A stretch of 35,836 nucleotides of DNA from an uncultured Pseudomonadota bacterium (lineage in GTDB: Bacteria; Myxococcota_A; UBA9160; PR03), in the NCBI GenBank assembly GCA_900696485.1, contig CAADGG010000043.1:1-35836 (forward strand). Direction: 5' to 3'. This document shows positions 34,801 to 35,836 of the stretch, in pieces. The position numbers were made by a program, and so were the translations under genes. Within the stretch, counting starts at the first letter, position 1, and the number at the start of each line of letters is the position of its first letter. The notes below the pieces were generated by a model. That model made no database searches. It worked only from the letters and a program-made list of their open reading frames with translations, and had not been told where the DNA came from.

Positions 34801-35556
34801 TCGGAGGCCGAGCCGATCGGCGATCCGGCGGCGGATCCGCTCGATGCGGAATCCGCCGAGCCGGTGGGTCTCTCGCGCTCCGATGCCGAGTGGGCGACCC
34901 GGCCGCGCGAGGAGCGCGTGCGTCACCTGGCCGAAGTGAGCAAGCGCGTGCAGTCGCTCGGCGACGTCAACGTCGGGGCGATCGAGGAACACGAGGAACT
35001 GGCCGAACGGCAGCGCTTCCTCGCCGAACAGAAATCCGATCTCGAGAACACCGTTGCGCAGCTACGCGAGGCGATTGCGCGCATCAACCGCGCAAGCCGC
35101 AAACGCTTCCGCGAGACCTTCGAGGCCGTCAACGAACGCTTCCAGCACAACTTCCCGCGCCTCTTCCGTGGTGGCAAGGCGAGTCTTTCGCTGACCGAAT
35201 CCGACGATCTGCTCGAGGCCGGTGTCGACATCATGGCCCAGCCGCCCGGCAAGCGGCTGCAGAACGTCGGCCTGCTCTCGGGCGGCGAGAAGACGCTGAC
35301 GGCGCTGGCGTTGCTGGTCTCCTTGTTCCAGGTGCATCCGTCGCCGTTCTTCCTGCTCGACGAGGTGGATGCCGCGCTCGACGATGCCAACGTCGGTCGC
35401 TTCAACGAGATCGTGCGGGACATGTCCTCGCAATCGCAGTTCCTCATCATCACGCACAACAAGGCGACGATCGAGATCGCCGACGTGCTGTACGGGGTGA
35501 CGATGGAGGAGAAAGGCGTCTCGAAGCTGGTCTCCGTCCAACTGCGCGACGCGTAG
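31819..35556 (+). CDS. smc: SMC, chromosome segregation ATPase
   Basis: This is the core of bacterial condensin (with ScpA/ScpB), which compacts and segregates the chromosome. The 1245 residues exceed the usual about 1170-1190. Order: N-terminal head with Walker A GPNGCGKSN (31-39) and YTIVEQGQI; coiled coil about 170-520; hinge about 525-655 (GLRGLVRDVLEV...LSPDGVLVGG); second coiled coil; and C-terminal head with LLSGGEKTLTALALL (S1154) and Walker B FFLLDEVDAALDD (D1181, E1182). A Pro/Ala/Glu-rich insert (about 955-1015) with an 8-residue repeat interrupts the coil just before the head and accounts for the excess. TTG 31819 has a CGAGG ribosome site; the frame is open further upstream into the ABC gene without SMC features. 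Confidence 0.95.
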   Translation: MRIKSLEISGFKSFADRVVLGFQPGITGIVGPNGCGKSNVVDAMRWCMGEQAPRRLRGKGMEDVIFAGTETRGSVGLAQVVLTFDNAEGRAPAAFAGYPEIQIARRLYRSGESEYAINKTPCRLRDVHDFFRDTGIGTRGYTIVEQGQIASIVSARPGDRRQLIEEAAGIGKYKARRQEAERKLEGTEQNLLRVSDVLGEIRRQIQSLERQARKAARFKRLQARVQLLELSLAADDRRELMTEIDEAGRRLAAQRDEAEASALRLAERETDLDRMRLELAERERAVVTRSEVLFRLRSEIKQLESRIEYEQRERETLALARASREEERTSLQTQLATARHEEQTAAEELAQLEARLATEQAGLADAEAAARAAGETLRRLEADREALNPRLVDALTGIARAEDRVAALEQRRTEIARRLRSADEALEVQQGEATRVDAEQRRLEEGLENLLGDRERLRRALQEATSRHERAVAQARDAAERLRAARELASTRAARLGSLREVLGRAEDLGGGTRHLVEQGEQVRSAHGLRGLVRDVLEVDPAAERAVEVVLRERAEALVASGLDAALAALGRVREAGAGRAVLVLDPLEETPRTGFVPLGEPLLGSVRAQPGYEAVARALLGDVVLVADLGEVRKAYGGGTLPATFVTPDGDVLSPDGVLVGGGEAGSGVLARVREVRDLEREVLALESQGAARSAEHAAAEAELAQASDELDNLRNRHHTAALAVANHEKDLERSRERLKATLEVQDGRTAERSELVSEGEALEVEGEALVQRLEALRAERAEAQRVLDALSAQIGQAGRELQRLDAAFTERRVALAACAEKRDRLAQGRGRAAEAARETEAWIARREHEIEEMDARRAQLGASTEEARSRLHEKLREEDEARAASDRARDDFEAASEEVRVREEEVRHLRTEGLARRERIQASELAMRERALRVEQIEQRVRDLWHVEIASWAPPAAGEPVVPAAGEPVVPVAGAAEADEARTAESEAPAERSEAEPIGDPAADPLDAESAEPVGLSRSDAEWATRPREERVRHLAEVSKRVQSLGDVNVGAIEEHEELAERQRFLAEQKSDLENTVAQLREAIARINRASRKRFRETFEAVNERFQHNFPRLFRGGKASLSLTESDDLLEAGVDIMAQPPGKRLQNVGLLSGGEKTLTALALLVSLFQVHPSPFFLLDEVDAALDDANVGRFNEIVRDMSSQSQFLIITHNKATIEIADVLYGVTMEEKGVSKLVSVQLRDA
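34687..34752 (+). repeat. 24-bp tandem repeat in smc
   Basis: A 24-bp unit at 34687-34710 is repeated exactly at 34711-34734, with a third, diverged partial copy after it. The peptide is PAAGEPVV, PAAGEPVV, then PVAGAAEA. The frame is preserved. It forms the start of the low-complexity insert in the coiled coil. Confidence 0.9.
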
Positions 35557-35611
35557 CGGTCGGCACGCCGGGGCGGCGGGGGCGGCGTCGGTCGGTATCC
35601 TCCTCGCCGCC

Positions 35612-35836
35612 ATGCAAGACGCCTCGTCCCCCTTCGAGTTCCTCGAACTGCTGTCCCCCTTCTTTGCCTGGATGGCGGAGCACCCGGCGGCCGCCATCCT
35701 CGCGATCGTGGCGCTGCCGCTGCTGCTGACGGCGGCCGTCGTGCTATTCGGCCGCCCGCCGCCGGCGCTGCCGGCGGAGGCGCCGCCGCCCGCCCTGCCG
35801 GCGCCGGCGCCGGCGCCACCGGCGCCACCGGCCGAG
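35612..35836 (+). CDS. Membrane-anchored Pro/Ala-rich protein, 5' end; probably FtsY
   Basis: The frame opens with ATG 35612 and runs off the window after 75 codons. Visible are a short amphipathic start, a hydrophobic segment (about 29-47, AAAILAIVALPLLLTAAVV), and then a Pro/Ala-rich stretch. No catalytic domain is reached. smc followed by ftsY is a widespread gene pair, and FtsY (the SRP receptor GTPase) often has an N-terminal membrane anchor and low-complexity linker, so FtsY is the likely identity. The segment visible does not prove it. The start is 55 bases after smc with no strong ribosome site. Confidence 0.6.
   Translation, partial: MQDASSPFEFLELLSPFFAWMAEHPAAAILAIVALPLLLTAAVVLFGRPPPALPAEAPPPALPAPAPAPPAPPAE

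Overview
This is a GC-rich (roughly 70%) window from a Gram-negative, LPS-making bacterium. It is packed with outer-membrane biogenesis genes. The order lolD-bamA-skp-lpxA-lpxI-Gfo/Idh-lpxB, the use of LpxI rather than LpxH, the yicC-remA-gmk-rel block and smc followed by a probable ftsY resemble lineages formerly grouped as Deltaproteobacteria (Desulfobacterota, Myxococcota, Binatota-like). I cannot place it more precisely from sequence alone. GTG and TTG starts are frequent, and neighbouring genes often overlap by 1-4 bases (ATGA, GTGA, TGATG), which implies long translationally coupled operons.

Layout. (1) 1-11049, plus strand: the last codons of a LolC/E-type permease inside a 73-bp tandem duplication, then lolD, bamA (with its own predicted promoter), skp, lpxA, lpxI, a GnnA-like oxidoreductase, lpxB, waaA and lpxK. 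Together these cover lipoprotein release, outer-membrane protein assembly, lipid A synthesis and Kdo addition. (2) 11095-13115, minus strand: lptF and a Kdo-kinase-like gene, convergent with lpxK. (3) 13182-17543, plus strand: two GT9 heptosyltransferases, a GT2 glycosyltransferase and the heptose-7-phosphate kinase rfaE1, for inner-core assembly. (4) 17540-22551, plus strand: yicC, a remA-like DUF370 gene, gmk, a bifunctional rel/spoT, and a WaaE-like core glycosyltransferase whose 3' end lies in a large perfect palindrome. (5) 22556-27036, minus strand: purM, an unassigned FAD-dependent oxidoreductase and msbA. (6) 27215-31625, plus strand: a GT2 of the rSAM/selenodomain-associated type coupled to two ABC half-exporters that look like an asymmetric heterodimer. 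(7) 31819-35836, plus strand: smc and the 5' end of a membrane-anchored, Pro/Ala-rich protein that is probably FtsY.

Regions 1-5 read as one programme: build lipid A (lpxA, lpxI, lpxB, lpxK), add Kdo and phosphate (waaA, kdkA), add heptose and sugars (rfaE1, GT9s, GT2s), flip the product (msbA), move it outward (lptF) and insert outer-membrane proteins (bamA, skp). No stretch over 300 bases lacks a gene. The longest gaps (27037-27214, 31626-31818, 19400-19570, 814-968) hold candidate promoters or terminators. I saw no rRNA, tRNA, CRISPR array, transposase gene or phage gene. The most unusual item is the 88-bp perfect palindrome at 22467-22554. I found no clear case for an entirely new multi-gene system; the best leads are the oddities listed in the findings.
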